A stretch of 64,000 nt of DNA from Paenibacillus sp. Root444D2 (GTDB taxonomy: Bacteria > Bacillota > Bacilli > Paenibacillales > NBRC-103111), in assembly GCF_001426375.1 (NCBI RefSeq), contig NZ_LMEO01000012.1, positions 257,362 to 321,361 of the forward strand. Reading direction: 5' to 3'. Each line of letters begins with the position of its first letter. The first letter of the stretch is position 1. Below the pieces are notes generated by a model that ran no database searches, was not told the origin of the DNA, and was given only the letters and a program-made list of their open reading frames with translations. Positions 51,443 to 61,033 of this stretch are shown piece by piece. The position numbers and the translations under genes were made by a program.

Positions 51443-52219
51443 CTAGGAACGGGCCGGAAGCGGTAACCAGTTCAGTACGTTTTGAATTTTACGGTCCCAA
51501 TAGCCCCACTCATGTTGGCCTGGCTCCTCCTCATAGGTCAGATCCATACCTAATTCGCGGCAATAATCTCGGAATCGAATATTATCATCATAAAGGAAGT
51601 CTTCCGTACCGCAGCATTGATAGAGCTTAGGGGATTGTCTAGTCGCGTCAGACAGCTGTTCAGCCAAATAAAACAAATCATTCTCGCTGCCTTTAATCTT
51701 GGACACATCTCCATAAATCAGTTTGAAATCGTCAGGAAAATTCAATGCTCTGTCTGATATATCTAATGCCCCCGATAAGCTTGCCGCTGCGGCAAACCTT
51801 TCCGGATGTGAAAGTGCCAGTTTCATCGCGCCATAGCCACCCATGGACAACCCAGCCACATAATTCAATTCTCTTTCCTCAGCTAAGGGGAAAAATGATC
51901 GCGCTAATGCTGGCAATTCTTCACTAATAAAGGTCCAGTATTTCGGCCCCAAAGCCATATCGGTGTAAAAGCTGCGGTTGACGGCTGGCATGACTACCGC
52001 TATCCCCAATTGCGAAGCATACCGTTCAATCGAGGTTCTCCGCATCCAGATCGTATGATCATCAGATAAGCCGTGCAGCAAATATAGCGTAGGATGCTTT
52101 ACCCCATAAACTGCAGAAGCCAATCCGATTTGATTTTGAGCGGCTTGCGGCAAAATGACGTACATGGATGCTGAAACCCCAAGGGAATCTGAATAAAAAT
52201 GACAGTCGATAAAAGCCAT
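51443..52219 (-). CDS. alpha/beta-hydrolase, esterase D/S-formylglutathione-hydrolase-like
   Basis: 258-residue putative esterase. The nucleophile elbow is [14 protein letters not shown] (GxSxG), preceded by [26 protein letters not shown] (oxyanion region) and followed by a late Asp and [12 protein letters not shown] with the catalytic His. There is no signal peptide, so it is cytoplasmic. The substrate cannot be told. Monocistronic, with GAGGAG before the ATG. Confidence 0.85.
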   Translation of the reverse strand: MAFIDCHFYSDSLGVSASMYVILPQAAQNQIGLASAVYGVKHPTLYLLHGLSDDHTIWMRRTSIERYASQLGIAVVMPAVNRSFYTDMALGPKYWTFISEELPALARSFFPLAEERELNYVAGLSMGGYGAMKLALSHPERFAAAASLSGALDISDRALNFPDDFKLIYGDVSKIKGSENDLFYLAEQLSDATRQSPKLYQCCGTEDFLYDDNIRFRDYCRELGMDLTYEEEPGQHEWGYWDRKIQNVLNWLPLPARS

Positions 52220-52279
52220 AAATAATAATCTCCTCTCATAGGAAAACCACCACCTCGAAAGGTGAGTGGCTTCTTTGTT

Positions 52280-54514
52280 CTATTTCATTTGTTCTTTTAA
52301 ACGAATAATAGATTGACTAACGGTCTGGTAGTCGACTTCAGTGGAATTCTCCTGACTGTACTTCGCGCGCTCAAACAGTTCGAGTACCGTTTCCAGCTCT
52401 TTTTTCATCCACTTACTTTGGTTAGACCACCTTGTCGTCGCTTCTCGCATGGTTTCGTACTCATGTCTCGTGTAGCCCTTGCGACGGCTTAGCCGCAGCA
52501 GTTTTTCGAATTCAACAATAATTTTCTGATTGAAATTAACGACTTGCCTTTTCTTCCTGCGGGTTCGCCATGCTTTCCGATTGTCGCTTTTCAAGACAAA
52601 GAATAAAACAGCTGCAACAACTACGGCAGCTCCTAAACCACTTAATGTCAACCACAACCATGTAAGGCTTGGAGCCTCTTTTGTTGCGTCAGGCAAAGTA
52701 ACTGGGTCACTTTCCGTTGATAGGTCAACGGGTGGCGGGGTTTGCTCTGGAAATACATTCGGCAGTTTGAAGCCTGAGGTCGGTTCAAAAGGTATCCAGC
52801 CAAAGCCTTCAAAATACACTTCAACCCACGAGTGAGCGTCTGAATTTCTAACGGTATAGGTACCTGCTCCATCCGCATCGATTTCAGAACCCAGTTGACT
52901 CAAAATACCTAAATCCCTAATTTCCGCGGGAATCGGTGAAGTGCCCGATGAATAACCTTTCACCCAGCGAGTTGGAAGCCCAATAGAACGAGCGAGTACA
53001 GCCATAGCTGATGAGTAATAATCACAATACCCTTGCTTCACTTCAAATAAAAAGCGGTCTACGAAATCCTTGCTCTTGCCCTTACTTTCATCTGGCGTAT
53101 TCGTATACGGATAATGATCTGATAAATACTTCTCAATTGACTTCGCTTTGTCATAAGGATTCGTCGCTGCCTTGGTAATCTCAACAGCCAGCTGCTTCAC
53201 TCGTTCAGGAAGGTCGGCAGGCACTTGTAGATACTCCGCCCATTCTAGTTGATTGGCATAGTCAGATTTGACTTCTCGCAATAACGCTTCTTCCAGTATA
53301 GGCTCCTGGGTAACAATTGTATAATCTTTAGGATAATTATTTCTTCCTATATAGCGAAGCTCGGACTGACGAGGAGACCATATTAGACGTTGAAACGGGT
53401 TCTCACCTTTATTCACTTCCACAATTTTCTGGATGGCGAATCCCCCGAATAAAACAGGAAATACTTCCTCTCTATCCATGACAACCGTTTGAGTCACTTC
53501 TTTGGTTTTCAAAAGTGACAGATCAAATCGCGGATCAAGCGGCAGCGGATTACCATTCACACGATTGACTGGCAATTTACGCTCCACGGGGCTAAGCTCC
53601 CAGCCTTTTCCGTTATATAACGATCTCGTTTCGCCTCGAAAATAGGTTCTCTTACTCGTTTCAACAGTCATAACCAGCGTGTAATCATAACGAAAACCGC
53701 CGCCAAGCCGACTGTCATCTCGACTATAACCGGAAGAAGCATCGGCACTCGTAGATGATGTGATGCTGACACCTTTTCCAAGTAAAGGAACAGCTTCGCC
53801 ACGGCTTACTTTCCAAGCTGTATAAGGATCCGTTAATATCGGATTCACAGTTGGCGCTAGCAGGCCAACTAGAAAAGTGACACCGACTATCAATAGAACG
53901 GGAACAATGAGCGTTGACGGGTAATCCGTAATCGTTTCCCAAATGACCGGGGCCCGTCTCTTCAGTTGACTAAAATGCTGCACCATCAACAGTGAGAATC
54001 CGCAAAATATGACCATAGCTACTTGCGGCCACAAAAAGATCATACTGAAGGAATCGCGAATAGCAAAAAATAAAATACTGACAAAAATAAGGACAAACAC
54101 ACGCATTCTCGATTGGACAGACCACATGGCAAACAAATAAGTAATCCATGCAATTAAACTAAACCAAATGTATGGTTCCAGCTGCCCTGCATTCAGAGCA
54201 ATCCATTTCACCGCATCATTCCATGTTGCCAAATTAACCGCCACAAAATGATAGCCCATACCAATTCCGTGCAGCCAAATAATCAAACCGAATTGAATCA
54301 AGGATCGCCAGCCGCGATGTAAATGCGGTATAAGGTAAGTAGCCGCTACAATGGAGAGAGTTCCCGTCACAAAGGCGACCGTTTCAGGCAGCCACAGTCC
54401 ATCTTCTTTCATGATCCAGATAACAAATTGATAAAGGAAAATACCAGTAAGAATTGCTGTTACTCGCTGTGACCAATCTGTCAGTAAAATCCTTTTCCAT
54501 AATGTGTTAGGCAT
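52280..54514 (-). CDS. transglutaminase-like membrane protein (TgpA-type)
   Basis: 744 residues. Five to six N-terminal membrane segments (1-200) and one near 625-645 flank a large extracytoplasmic part with a transglutaminase-like core: VKQGYCDYYSSAMAVLARSIGLPTRWVKGYSSG (catalytic Cys) and RNSDAHSWVEVYFEGFGWIPFEPTSGF (catalytic His, with Asp). A C-terminal cytoplasmic helical domain follows. With MoxR and DUF58 genes upstream it forms the widespread moxR-DUF58-tgpA operon, whose task is unclear but probably concerns envelope protein maturation. It overlaps the DUF58 gene by 8 bases. Confidence 0.9.
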   Translation of the reverse strand: MPNTLWKRILLTDWSQRVTAILTGIFLYQFVIWIMKEDGLWLPETVAFVTGTLSIVAATYLIPHLHRGWRSLIQFGLIIWLHGIGMGYHFVAVNLATWNDAVKWIALNAGQLEPYIWFSLIAWITYLFAMWSVQSRMRVFVLIFVSILFFAIRDSFSMIFLWPQVAMVIFCGFSLLMVQHFSQLKRRAPVIWETITDYPSTLIVPVLLIVGVTFLVGLLAPTVNPILTDPYTAWKVSRGEAVPLLGKGVSITSSTSADASSGYSRDDSRLGGGFRYDYTLVMTVETSKRTYFRGETRSLYNGKGWELSPVERKLPVNRVNGNPLPLDPRFDLSLLKTKEVTQTVVMDREEVFPVLFGGFAIQKIVEVNKGENPFQRLIWSPRQSELRYIGRNNYPKDYTIVTQEPILEEALLREVKSDYANQLEWAEYLQVPADLPERVKQLAVEITKAATNPYDKAKSIEKYLSDHYPYTNTPDESKGKSKDFVDRFLFEVKQGYCDYYSSAMAVLARSIGLPTRWVKGYSSGTSPIPAEIRDLGILSQLGSEIDADGAGTYTVRNSDAHSWVEVYFEGFGWIPFEPTSGFKLPNVFPEQTPPPVDLSTESDPVTLPDATKEAPSLTWLWLTLSGLGAAVVVAAVLFFVLKSDNRKAWRTRRKKRQVVNFNQKIIVEFEKLLRLSRRKGYTRHEYETMREATTRWSNQSKWMKKELETVLELFERAKYSQENSTEVDYQTVSQSIIRLKEQMK

Positions 54515-55793
54515 AACGTTTCGCCCCTCCCAACAGGTTAGGCAAGTCCGTCAACTGACTAACCTCATAACCCATATAACCTTGTGAGCGAATCGCCTTG
54601 ATCCAATCCTCTTGATTGCCTTCCTTGTCCAACCCTTGCGGTTTGAATGCATGGTTGGATTTAGCATGAACCCAAATATGGCATGGATTCATCTGGAGAT
54701 GTTCCAGGTGATGAATCACCTGAATCATCGCTGAGCCCTTTTGCGGTGAAATGAGTACAAAGAAGCAGCCTGCTGGCCATTCCCGTGAACGTTCCTTGAT
54801 AATTTGGTGAAGTGAGTGATAACCATCAGCCTCTACACCAACCAAATGCTGTATGATTTGTTTGTGATGATTCTGACTTTGCTTCGGTTCAAAATAAGAG
54901 GATTCCTTCCCGATCGAGAGTAATCCTAGTGCTAAGTCACGACTCGCTCCATAACGAAATAAAGAAGCTGCAACAGATACCGCCAGTTCAAATTCGGCAG
55001 AATCCCGATAGGCACGGGCATTCCGATCCAATAGAATAATCGTCTTAGGAAGGGATTCTCGCTCGAATTCTTTGGATTTCCATGTCCCTGTCTTCGCAGT
55101 GGCATTCCAATGTATACGTGATAATCGGTCTCCATAAATATATTCACGGACACCATTAATTTGCGTCGTTTCACGATGTGCTCGCGTCGTAGTGGAGTGA
55201 TGCTGCATGCCTTTAAGCATTTGGTGAAATTGCGCCCATTCCCGAATAGCAACCGTTTGTGGATACACCGTGATCGGCTGCTGAAGCTCTAAACGGCCCT
55301 TATGCTGAAAAAAGCCAAAAATATCCTCGGTTAAGCACTCCGTTTCACCAAACCGATAATACCCTCTTCTTAATGGCGGAGTACTGTAAAGTAATTCACC
55401 TCTACGTTTCCAATCTGGAACAATGGAGCCTTCGAAAATCGTCTCTTCCCCATTCTGTCGAATAAGCTGGTCTTTAATCATCATATAAGGAATAGGCCAG
55501 TACCCCGGAATCTGTACGCCAATACCAATCTGCAGCGATTGCCCAGCCTCTATTTGAGTTTCTTGCCCTATGTTCGCAATCTTGCGTGTACCTTGCGTAC
55601 GTTTAATTCCACTCCAGTTGCCAGAGAGCAAATAAGCAGACAACAACGTGATAATAATAAAAAGCATGGAGGCCAGCTTCCCACCTTGAAACAACAGGAA
55701 CAATAAACTAGCTGTGAAACAAGCAATAAGAAGCCATAAAGCTGCCGGAAACCGGGGAAGTTCCCCGAATCGTTTGAATACCGGTCGATTCAT
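54507..55793 (-). CDS. DUF58 membrane protein, MoxR partner
   Basis: 428 residues: two N-terminal membrane segments (FPAALWLLIACFTASLLFLLF; LFIIITLLSAYLLSG), then a DUF58 domain with the signature REYIYGDRLSRIHWNATAKTGTWKSKEFE and a vWA-like end (ILLDRNARAYRD...). Partner of the AAA ATPase encoded 5 bases upstream. No enzymatic role is known. Confidence 0.88.
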   Translation of the reverse strand: MNRPVFKRFGELPRFPAALWLLIACFTASLLFLLFQGGKLASMLFIIITLLSAYLLSGNWSGIKRTQGTRKIANIGQETQIEAGQSLQIGIGVQIPGYWPIPYMMIKDQLIRQNGEETIFEGSIVPDWKRRGELLYSTPPLRRGYYRFGETECLTEDIFGFFQHKGRLELQQPITVYPQTVAIREWAQFHQMLKGMQHHSTTTRAHRETTQINGVREYIYGDRLSRIHWNATAKTGTWKSKEFERESLPKTIILLDRNARAYRDSAEFELAVSVAASLFRYGASRDLALGLLSIGKESSYFEPKQSQNHHKQIIQHLVGVEADGYHSLHQIIKERSREWPAGCFFVLISPQKGSAMIQVIHHLEHLQMNPCHIWVHAKSNHAFKPQGLDKEGNQEDWIKAIRSQGYMGYEVSQLTDLPNLLGGAKRYA

Positions 55794-55797
55794 AGGC

Positions 55798-56757
55798 TCA
55801 CTTCTCCAATCGAACCGGCACGCGTACTTGCTCGAAAATCGCGCCGAGAACTGAGGAAACCGTAGCTCCGTCCATACGGGCTTCGGAATGAAGAATCATT
55901 CGATGACCAAGAACATAAGGAGCAAGGTATTTAATATCATCAGGAATCACATAGTCTCTTCCATGGAGAAACGCAAAAGATTTGGAGGCTAAAACCAATG
56001 AAAGCGTTGCCCTTGGACTGGCTCCAAGGAATATGGCCTGATGTTCACGTGTTTTTCTTGTAATGGTCACTAAATAATTGGCTACCGCTTCATCCAAGTG
56101 GACATGACGTACCTGTTCCTGGATGGCCAGCAATTGAGACGTATCCATGATTGCCTGCAGTGCTTCCATCGGATGCACTTTGCTTTGGGATGTAATCATC
56201 TGCTTCTCGGCGGCTTCACTCGGATAGCCTAGACTAAGCTTCATCATGAATCGGTCAAGCTGCGCTTCAGGCAAAATATATGTACCTTCGAAGTCGATTG
56301 GGTTTTGGGTCGCAAGCATCATAAATGGTGAAGGAAGCTCATGTATATCACCATCGACGGTGATATGTTGTTCTTCCATTGCTTCCAGCAAAGCAGACTG
56401 TGTTTTGGTAGTTGCCCGATTAATTTCATCGACAAGCAAAATGTTCGTCATAATCGGTCCTGAACGGAACAGGAACTTCTCTTCTTTGGGATGATATATA
56501 GAAACACCTGTTATATCGGAAGGTAATAAATCCGGATTACATTGAATGCGGCGAAATTGACCATCTATGGATCGAGCAAGCGCTTTAATCAGCACTGTCT
56601 TGCCTGTACCCGGCACATCTTCAAGCAAAACATGCCCACCGGCCAGCATCGCAGTTAGCAACAATTCAATCTCAGAGCTCTTGCCAAGAATGCATGATTC
56701 CAAATTCGCTTTCAACCTAGCTAGAGCTTCTACATGATGATGTGTGGCAGTTTCCAT
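55798..56757 (-). CDS. MoxR-family AAA+ ATPase
   Basis: 319-residue AAA+ ATPase thought to act as chaperone for its vWA/DUF58 partners. Walker A in LLEDVPGTGKTVLIKALARS, Walker B in ILLVDEINRATTKTQSALLEAMEE, sensor 1 FMMLATQNPIDFEGTYILPEAQLDRFMMKL and C-terminal lid (GASPRATLSLVLASKSFAFL). First gene of the operon; its leader carries the two-hairpin element before AGGAGG. Confidence 0.92.
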   Translation of the reverse strand: METATHHHVEALARLKANLESCILGKSSEIELLLTAMLAGGHVLLEDVPGTGKTVLIKALARSIDGQFRRIQCNPDLLPSDITGVSIYHPKEEKFLFRSGPIMTNILLVDEINRATTKTQSALLEAMEEQHITVDGDIHELPSPFMMLATQNPIDFEGTYILPEAQLDRFMMKLSLGYPSEAAEKQMITSQSKVHPMEALQAIMDTSQLLAIQEQVRHVHLDEAVANYLVTITRKTREHQAIFLGASPRATLSLVLASKSFAFLHGRDYVIPDDIKYLAPYVLGHRMILHSEARMDGATVSSVLGAIFEQVRVPVRLEK

Positions 56758-56765
56758 GTGTGATC

Positions 56766-56858
56766 CTCCTTAGAGTTTTCGTAAGAAAACTTACGTCGTA
56801 AGCAGTTGATGAGTTTCAGAAAGTTTACGACTTAAGTATTAGCTGAATTTTTCTTAGC
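56766..56858 (-). repeat. two-hairpin leader element, copy 3 (before moxR)
   Basis: Minus strand: TTTGCTAAGAAAAATTC and ACTTAAGTCGTAAACTTTC, spacer, GCTTACGACG, hairpin AGTTTTC-TTAC-GAAAACT, then CTAAGGAGG of moxR. The last 40 bases match copy 1 almost exactly. The rest of the 419-base gap (56859-57070) is AT-rich and shows no gene. Confidence 0.7.
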
Positions 56859-57070
56859 AAATTGCGTTTATACTGCCATTTAGGGTAAAAATACTATCAA
56901 AAGTCCGTATTCCTTAAAATTGATAGGAAAATGAGCGTAAATCTAGTTTACAGTAAAGTTTTTCGTCCGTATACTTGTAAATCCTCTAAATTTATTTGTT
57001 AAATTTAACCATCCGTGCTATTTGACAATCCATGTCCCAATAGGGTTTGAAGAAGACCCCTAACGGAAGA

Positions 57071-57165
57071 AAGGGGCTGTCCCAAAAGTAGATAAATCTA
57101 CTTGAGGACAACCCCTTAAGGCTTATTGAATTTTCCAAATATGACTTTCAGACTGCCCCTTACTC
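57071..57165. repeat. GGGGCTGTCC palindrome plus inverted half copy
   Basis: AAGGGGCTGTCCCAAAAGTAGA pairs with TCTACTTGAGGACAACCCCTT (57071-57118). Next to it 57128-57165 is the reverse complement of a relative of 226-258. The pair follows the spoVAEB stop and may serve as its transcript end; copies at 477-521 and 196-258 show the same two parts. Confidence 0.55.
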
Positions 57166-57176
57166 AAGCATTCATC

Positions 57177-57527
57177 TTATCCTTTAGGTTTGACAAATAC
57201 GGCAGCTATGAAGGAGAAGATGATCGCCGCGGATATCCCCGCGCTGGTCACTTTAAAAATACCGGTGATGATCCCTATATAGCCATCTTTATGGAGCTCC
57301 TCTAACGCCCCGTGCACCAGAGCATTACCGAAGCTGGTAATCGGAACGGTTGCACCTGCACCGGCAAATTCAATGAACGGATCATACAAATTACAACCGT
57401 CGGCTATAGCGCCCAGCACGACAAGCGTGCTCATAGTATGAGCGGGCGTAAGCTTACCCACATCCATCAAAAGTTGTCCTAAAACACAGATGGCTCCGCC
57501 AATTAAAAAAGCCCAAAAAAAGTTCAT
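57177..57527 (-). CDS. spoVAEB: SpoVAE (SpoVAEB-type) spore membrane protein
   Basis: 116-residue polytopic protein of the SpoVA channel that moves dipicolinic acid into the forespore and out at germination. [42 protein letters not shown] and [21 protein letters not shown] are typical and paralogous to SpoVAC. It overlaps spoVAD by ATGA. Confidence 0.93.
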   Translation of the reverse strand: MNFFWAFLIGGAICVLGQLLMDVGKLTPAHTMSTLVVLGAIADGCNLYDPFIEFAGAGATVPITSFGNALVHGALEELHKDGYIGIITGIFKVTSAGISAAIIFSFIAAVFVKPKG

Positions 57528-58543
57528 GCATACAACCCTCCAGACTCAATTGAAACAGCATGTGCAATGCAAGGGATGCTTTCCCCTTGTTGGAAAGTAA
57601 GCGGCGAGAGTAATGCTCCGGTCGCTACGACTAGAATTCGCTTCAATTCGCCACTCTTTATGCGCTTTAGAAGATGACCATAAGTGACGGTTGCAGAGCA
57701 GCCACAACCGCTCCCTCCCGATTGGACCGTCTGCTTCATGCGATCATAAATGATCAACCCACAGTCGTCATATGTCGTTTGATCAATTGGAAACTTGTGC
57801 TTATCGAATAGTTCGCGCGCAATGTTCACACCCACAGTTGCCAAATCACCGGTGACGATTAGATCGTAATAACTAGGCTCAATATTCAGTTCTCGGAAGT
57901 GAGTTTGAATGGTATCTACTGCTGCCGGTGCCATTGCAGCGCCCATATTAAACGGATCCGTGATGCCCATATCAACGATTCGTCCGATTGTCGCTGAGGT
58001 GATGACGGGGCCATCACCGGTCTTACCCAGCACGGCGACCCCTGCGCCGGTGACTGTGTATTGAGCTGTCGGCGGCTTCTGCGATCCATATTCCGTCGGA
58101 TAACGGAACTGCTTCTCCGCCGTACAGTTATGGCTGCAGGTGCCGGCCATTACGTAGTTAGCGGCCCCCGAGTCCACCAGCTGCGCGGCTAGCGCGAGCC
58201 CCTCCATCGATGTGGAGCAAGCACCGAATATGCCAAGAAACGGCATATTCAACGTACGCACAGCGAAGGTATTGGAGATGATCTGATTCATCAGATCGCC
58301 TCCAATATAGAACTGTATGCTGCCGCTCACCAGCCCGGCCTTATCAAGTGCTCGCTGCGCAGCTTCCTCTAGCAGCGCCTTTTCGGCTTTTTCCCACGTT
58401 TTTTGACCAAGGGTCAAATCACCATGGACGATATCGAAATCCTCACTAATTGGCCCTTGGCCTTCATCAGGTCCTACAACCGTCCCCGTTGATAGTATCA
58501 CGGGTCGATTCTCGAAGACCCAGCTCTGATGTCCCTTCAGCAT
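57524..58543 (-). CDS. spoVAD: stage V sporulation protein AD
   Basis: Cytosolic/peripheral SpoVA subunit with thiolase-like fold that binds dipicolinic acid. [62 protein letters not shown] and the C-terminal [24 protein letters not shown] are diagnostic. I chose the ATG at 58543 ([10 protein letters not shown]), four bases after the spoVAC stop; the frame opens upstream inside spoVAC. About 339 residues is normal. Confidence 0.95.
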   Translation of the reverse strand: MLKGHQSWVFENRPVILSTGTVVGPDEGQGPISEDFDIVHGDLTLGQKTWEKAEKALLEEAAQRALDKAGLVSGSIQFYIGGDLMNQIISNTFAVRTLNMPFLGIFGACSTSMEGLALAAQLVDSGAANYVMAGTCSHNCTAEKQFRYPTEYGSQKPPTAQYTVTGAGVAVLGKTGDGPVITSATIGRIVDMGITDPFNMGAAMAPAAVDTIQTHFRELNIEPSYYDLIVTGDLATVGVNIARELFDKHKFPIDQTTYDDCGLIIYDRMKQTVQSGGSGCGCSATVTYGHLLKRIKSGELKRILVVATGALLSPLTFQQGESIPCIAHAVSIESGGLYA

Positions 58544-58547
58544 AAGG

Positions 58548-59021
58548 TCAACCCCCACCCGTAATGATAAGATGTACGATACCAACAACAAAGGCTGCGA
58601 CGGTTCCGTATACGATGACGCTACCAGCTAACTTGAACATATTACCGCCTACCCCAAGAACAAGTCCTTCCGCCCGATGCTCAATTGCTGCTGAGCATAA
58701 CGAATTGGCAAAACCTGTTACAGGAACGGAGCTTCCCGCCCCGGCCCATTGGGCTATTTTATCATACACACCGAAGCTCGTCAGTATGACGGATATGATA
58801 ATTAAGACGGCAACCGTTGGATTCCCTGCCGTTTTTTCGGTAAAGCCAAACCAATTAACGAACATCTCCATGAAACATTCACCGATTAAACAGATTATCC
58901 CTCCAACAAGGAAGGCTCGCAGGCAATTTATTAGAACGGGTCTTTTGGGTTCTTGCTTCTTCGCTAGCTTCTGATACTCCTGTTGCGTCATTGTCAAATT
59001 CTTCTTCTTGTTATTGGCCAT
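58548..59021 (-). CDS. spoVAC: stage V sporulation protein AC
   Basis: 157-residue membrane subunit of the SpoVA channel, described as mechanosensitive in B. subtilis. Basic N-terminus (MANNKKKNL...YQKLAKKQEPKRP), then four membrane segments with LRAFLVGGIICLIGECF, AGAGSSVPVTGFANSL and EGLVLGVGGNMFKLAGSVIVYG. Followed immediately by spoVAD and spoVAEB. Confidence 0.94.
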   Translation of the reverse strand: MANNKKKNLTMTQQEYQKLAKKQEPKRPVLINCLRAFLVGGIICLIGECFMEMFVNWFGFTEKTAGNPTVAVLIIISVILTSFGVYDKIAQWAGAGSSVPVTGFANSLCSAAIEHRAEGLVLGVGGNMFKLAGSVIVYGTVAAFVVGIVHLIITGGG

Positions 59022-59048
59022 GTTTTCCCTCCTGCTTCCTCTAACGCC

Positions 59049-59909
59049 CTAAGTTCTTAGAATCATATGCAAATCCTGAATGACCTTCGTTAACTGCACC
59101 GAACATGCCTCATACATCTTCTTTGCCTGCGGATGACTAGTCGTCAATGAAAATAGTTCAAGATCTGCCTCACATTTCTTCAAAGTGGCTAATAAGGCAG
59201 GCCTTTCACTCGGTTGAGGCACTTTTAATTTATCATCATAAAGATCGACCGTTAATTCGCCATGCGTGTCTACTTGTGCGAGGAACACATTCTCCTTCGT
59301 TACTCCTAGCTTATCCAGTTCCGTATGTAGCCATCCTCTTCCTCTTCCTGTTGCAGCCAAGGGTTCATCTTGAATGACACCATCCATGATGACAGACTGT
59401 GTCGGTTTCTCGATATTCAGCTTCATCCCCAAATGATTTGGTGTCAGAGGCTGGAGTTCACTTTTAAGTAGAACACTTAAATCACCACTAGCTTCAAGCA
59501 TAGCGAACTCGACATCTGCCATGCGAAAAACACTTTTGGTGCGCAGCTGCGACAGCAGCTCATCGCCAGTGTAGCGTTCTTTTTTCAAATTGTCCTCCAG
59601 AATTTTACCATCTTTAATGACAATAGTTCCCCTACCCTCAAACCAAAACCTCAATGTCTTACTTTTGAGCGTCAAAGTCTCCAGTATCAAAGGTATAAGA
59701 ACCCAGACAAGTATAGCGACGACCCCATGCCAGAATCTGAAATCCATATCCATGGAAATAGTCCCAGCCAAGTCCCCAATCGTAATACCGAGAACATATT
59801 CAAAAAAAGTAAGTTGGGAAATTTGTTTTTTACCGAGAATTCGCGTTAGTACAAACAACAAGACTAGTGCAAAAAACGATCTGATTACGATACTCACCCA
59901 ATCTGCCAC
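59049..59909 (-). CDS. DUF421 membrane protein fused to a DUF1657 domain
   Basis: 286 residues. Three membrane helices (FFALVLLFVLTRILGKKQISQLTFFEYVLGITIGDLAGTISM; GVVAILVWVLIPLILETL) and the DUF421/YetF soluble domain (GKILEDNLKKERYTGDELLSQLRTKSVFRMADVEFAMLEASGDLSVLLK) are followed by an extra C-terminal domain (235-286, LLATLKKCEADLELFSLTTSHPQAKKMYEACSVQL) that resembles the free DUF1657 protein at 62199. Both domain types belong to the mobile spoVA-2mob operon of Bacillus spores. GTG start at 59909 after GGGAG. First gene of the spoVAC-AD-AEB operon here. Confidence 0.85.
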   Translation of the reverse strand: MADWVSIVIRSFFALVLLFVLTRILGKKQISQLTFFEYVLGITIGDLAGTISMDMDFRFWHGVVAILVWVLIPLILETLTLKSKTLRFWFEGRGTIVIKDGKILEDNLKKERYTGDELLSQLRTKSVFRMADVEFAMLEASGDLSVLLKSELQPLTPNHLGMKLNIEKPTQSVIMDGVIQDEPLAATGRGRGWLHTELDKLGVTKENVFLAQVDTHGELTVDLYDDKLKVPQPSERPALLATLKKCEADLELFSLTTSHPQAKKMYEACSVQLTKVIQDLHMILRT

Positions 59910-60037
59910 AAGCTCTCCCTCCCCTTCCTAAAGCTCGAAACAACCTCATTATGTGCTATTTTGAAAGCAAGTATGATCAAATTGAGTTGGATTTAAATGT
60001 TAACGATTCGTGTGAAAAAATAAGTTTGCACGTTTTT

Positions 60038-60066
60038 ATTTACACGAGTAAAATGTGTTTTATAAT
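60038..60066 (+). promoter_or_regulatory. phyH-like promoter with overlapping operator 1
   Basis: TTTACA (60039-60044), 16 bases and TATAAT (60061-60066). The -35 lies inside the palindrome ATTTACACGAGTAAAAT (60038-60054), nearly identical to operator 2. Confidence 0.7.
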
Positions 60067-60112
60067 AAAAGAATAAGAGTAAATTGCTCCTTATCCATTT
60101 TATTTCCAATTT

Positions 60113-60130
60113 ATTTTACACGAGTAAAAT
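60113..60130 (+). promoter_or_regulatory. operator 2, perfect palindrome before phyH-like gene
   Basis: ATTTTACACGAGTAAAAT has perfect 7-base arms around ACGA. With operator 1 it is 75 bases apart, compatible with two bound LacI-family dimers. It ends just before the AAGGAGG of the gene. Confidence 0.7.
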
Positions 60131-60142
60131 ACAAGGAGGACG

Positions 60143-60982
60143 ATGAGAATGACGACAGTGACGCTGAATATCCCTGAGCTCTCACGACAATTTGAAAATG
60201 ACGGTTATTTACTGCTTCGTAATGTACTTTCGGAAGAAAGGATTACAGAATTGAATAATGCTGTAGACGGCATCCTTTCCGATGAACAAGAGTCATTATC
60301 CTACAACATTTACAATAGCGTAGAACGAGCCCCCTCAATTTTGTCCTTAATGGACAATCCGACAATTCTTCCACTTATCGTTAATTTGATGGGTTATAAC
60401 ATCCAACTTCATATCTCGCATCTTACCGTGCGCAAGCCTAATCCCGATGATCTCAAGACCGAGACCAACAGCTTTATTAACTGGCATCAGGATGGACCAA
60501 CGCCCAAATTCCCAAGTATTAACGGACTAACATCCACCTACTACATTAAAGCTTGTTATATTTTGAGTGATATGTCTGAGCCAGACCGCGGGAATACGAA
60601 AATCATTCCGGGAAGCCATAAGTGGCCAGATTATCAACCCGTTCAAACCGACGTGAACGTGCCTTTACCAGGAGAAATACAGGTTTGCGGTAAATCTGGC
60701 GACGTATTCATTTTTGCACAAAATCTTTGGCATGCCGGTTCCCCGAATCGCTCCGACTTCACCCGCCGTCAATTATTTATCGGCTATAGCCCGATCTGGA
60801 TGAGGCCTATCGATTACCACGCGGCTTCGCCGGCATTGCTCGAAGGGGCAGATCCGATTCGCCGCCAACTGCTGGGTGCAATTAGTGAAAACTATTTCAA
60901 CTTCTACGTACCGGAAGAGTCCATGGTCCCTCTTAAAGAACTGTGGTTAGGTCGTGCTGCAACGAAAAGCGAGTACATTTAG
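60143..60982 (+). CDS. phytanoyl-CoA-dioxygenase-family Fe(II)/2-oxoglutarate oxygenase
   Basis: 279-residue oxygenase of the PhyH superfamily. FENDGYLLLRNVLSEERI near the start; iron ligands His115 and Asp117 (FINWHQDGPT) and His197 (NLWHAGSPN), with Arg in FTRRQLFIGYSP for 2-oxoglutarate; IIPGSHKWPD is a further family mark. Bacterial members hydroxylate small substrates; which one is unknown. ATG at 60143 after AAGGAGG, with a second ATG two codons later. Followed by a LacI-type regulator that probably controls it through the two palindromes. Confidence 0.87.
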   Translation: MRMTTVTLNIPELSRQFENDGYLLLRNVLSEERITELNNAVDGILSDEQESLSYNIYNSVERAPSILSLMDNPTILPLIVNLMGYNIQLHISHLTVRKPNPDDLKTETNSFINWHQDGPTPKFPSINGLTSTYYIKACYILSDMSEPDRGNTKIIPGSHKWPDYQPVQTDVNVPLPGEIQVCGKSGDVFIFAQNLWHAGSPNRSDFTRRQLFIGYSPIWMRPIDYHAASPALLEGADPIRRQLLGAISENYFNFYVPEESMVPLKELWLGRAATKSEYI

Positions 60983-61033
60983 ATTTGTCCAAATTTATGA
61001 TACCCTTGAGGAAACAAGAAAAGGGAGTTCCTT

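Noticed and set aside
60983..61033. Terminator between the phyH-like gene and lacI
   Set aside because: No stem with T-run; the two genes are likely cotranscribed.
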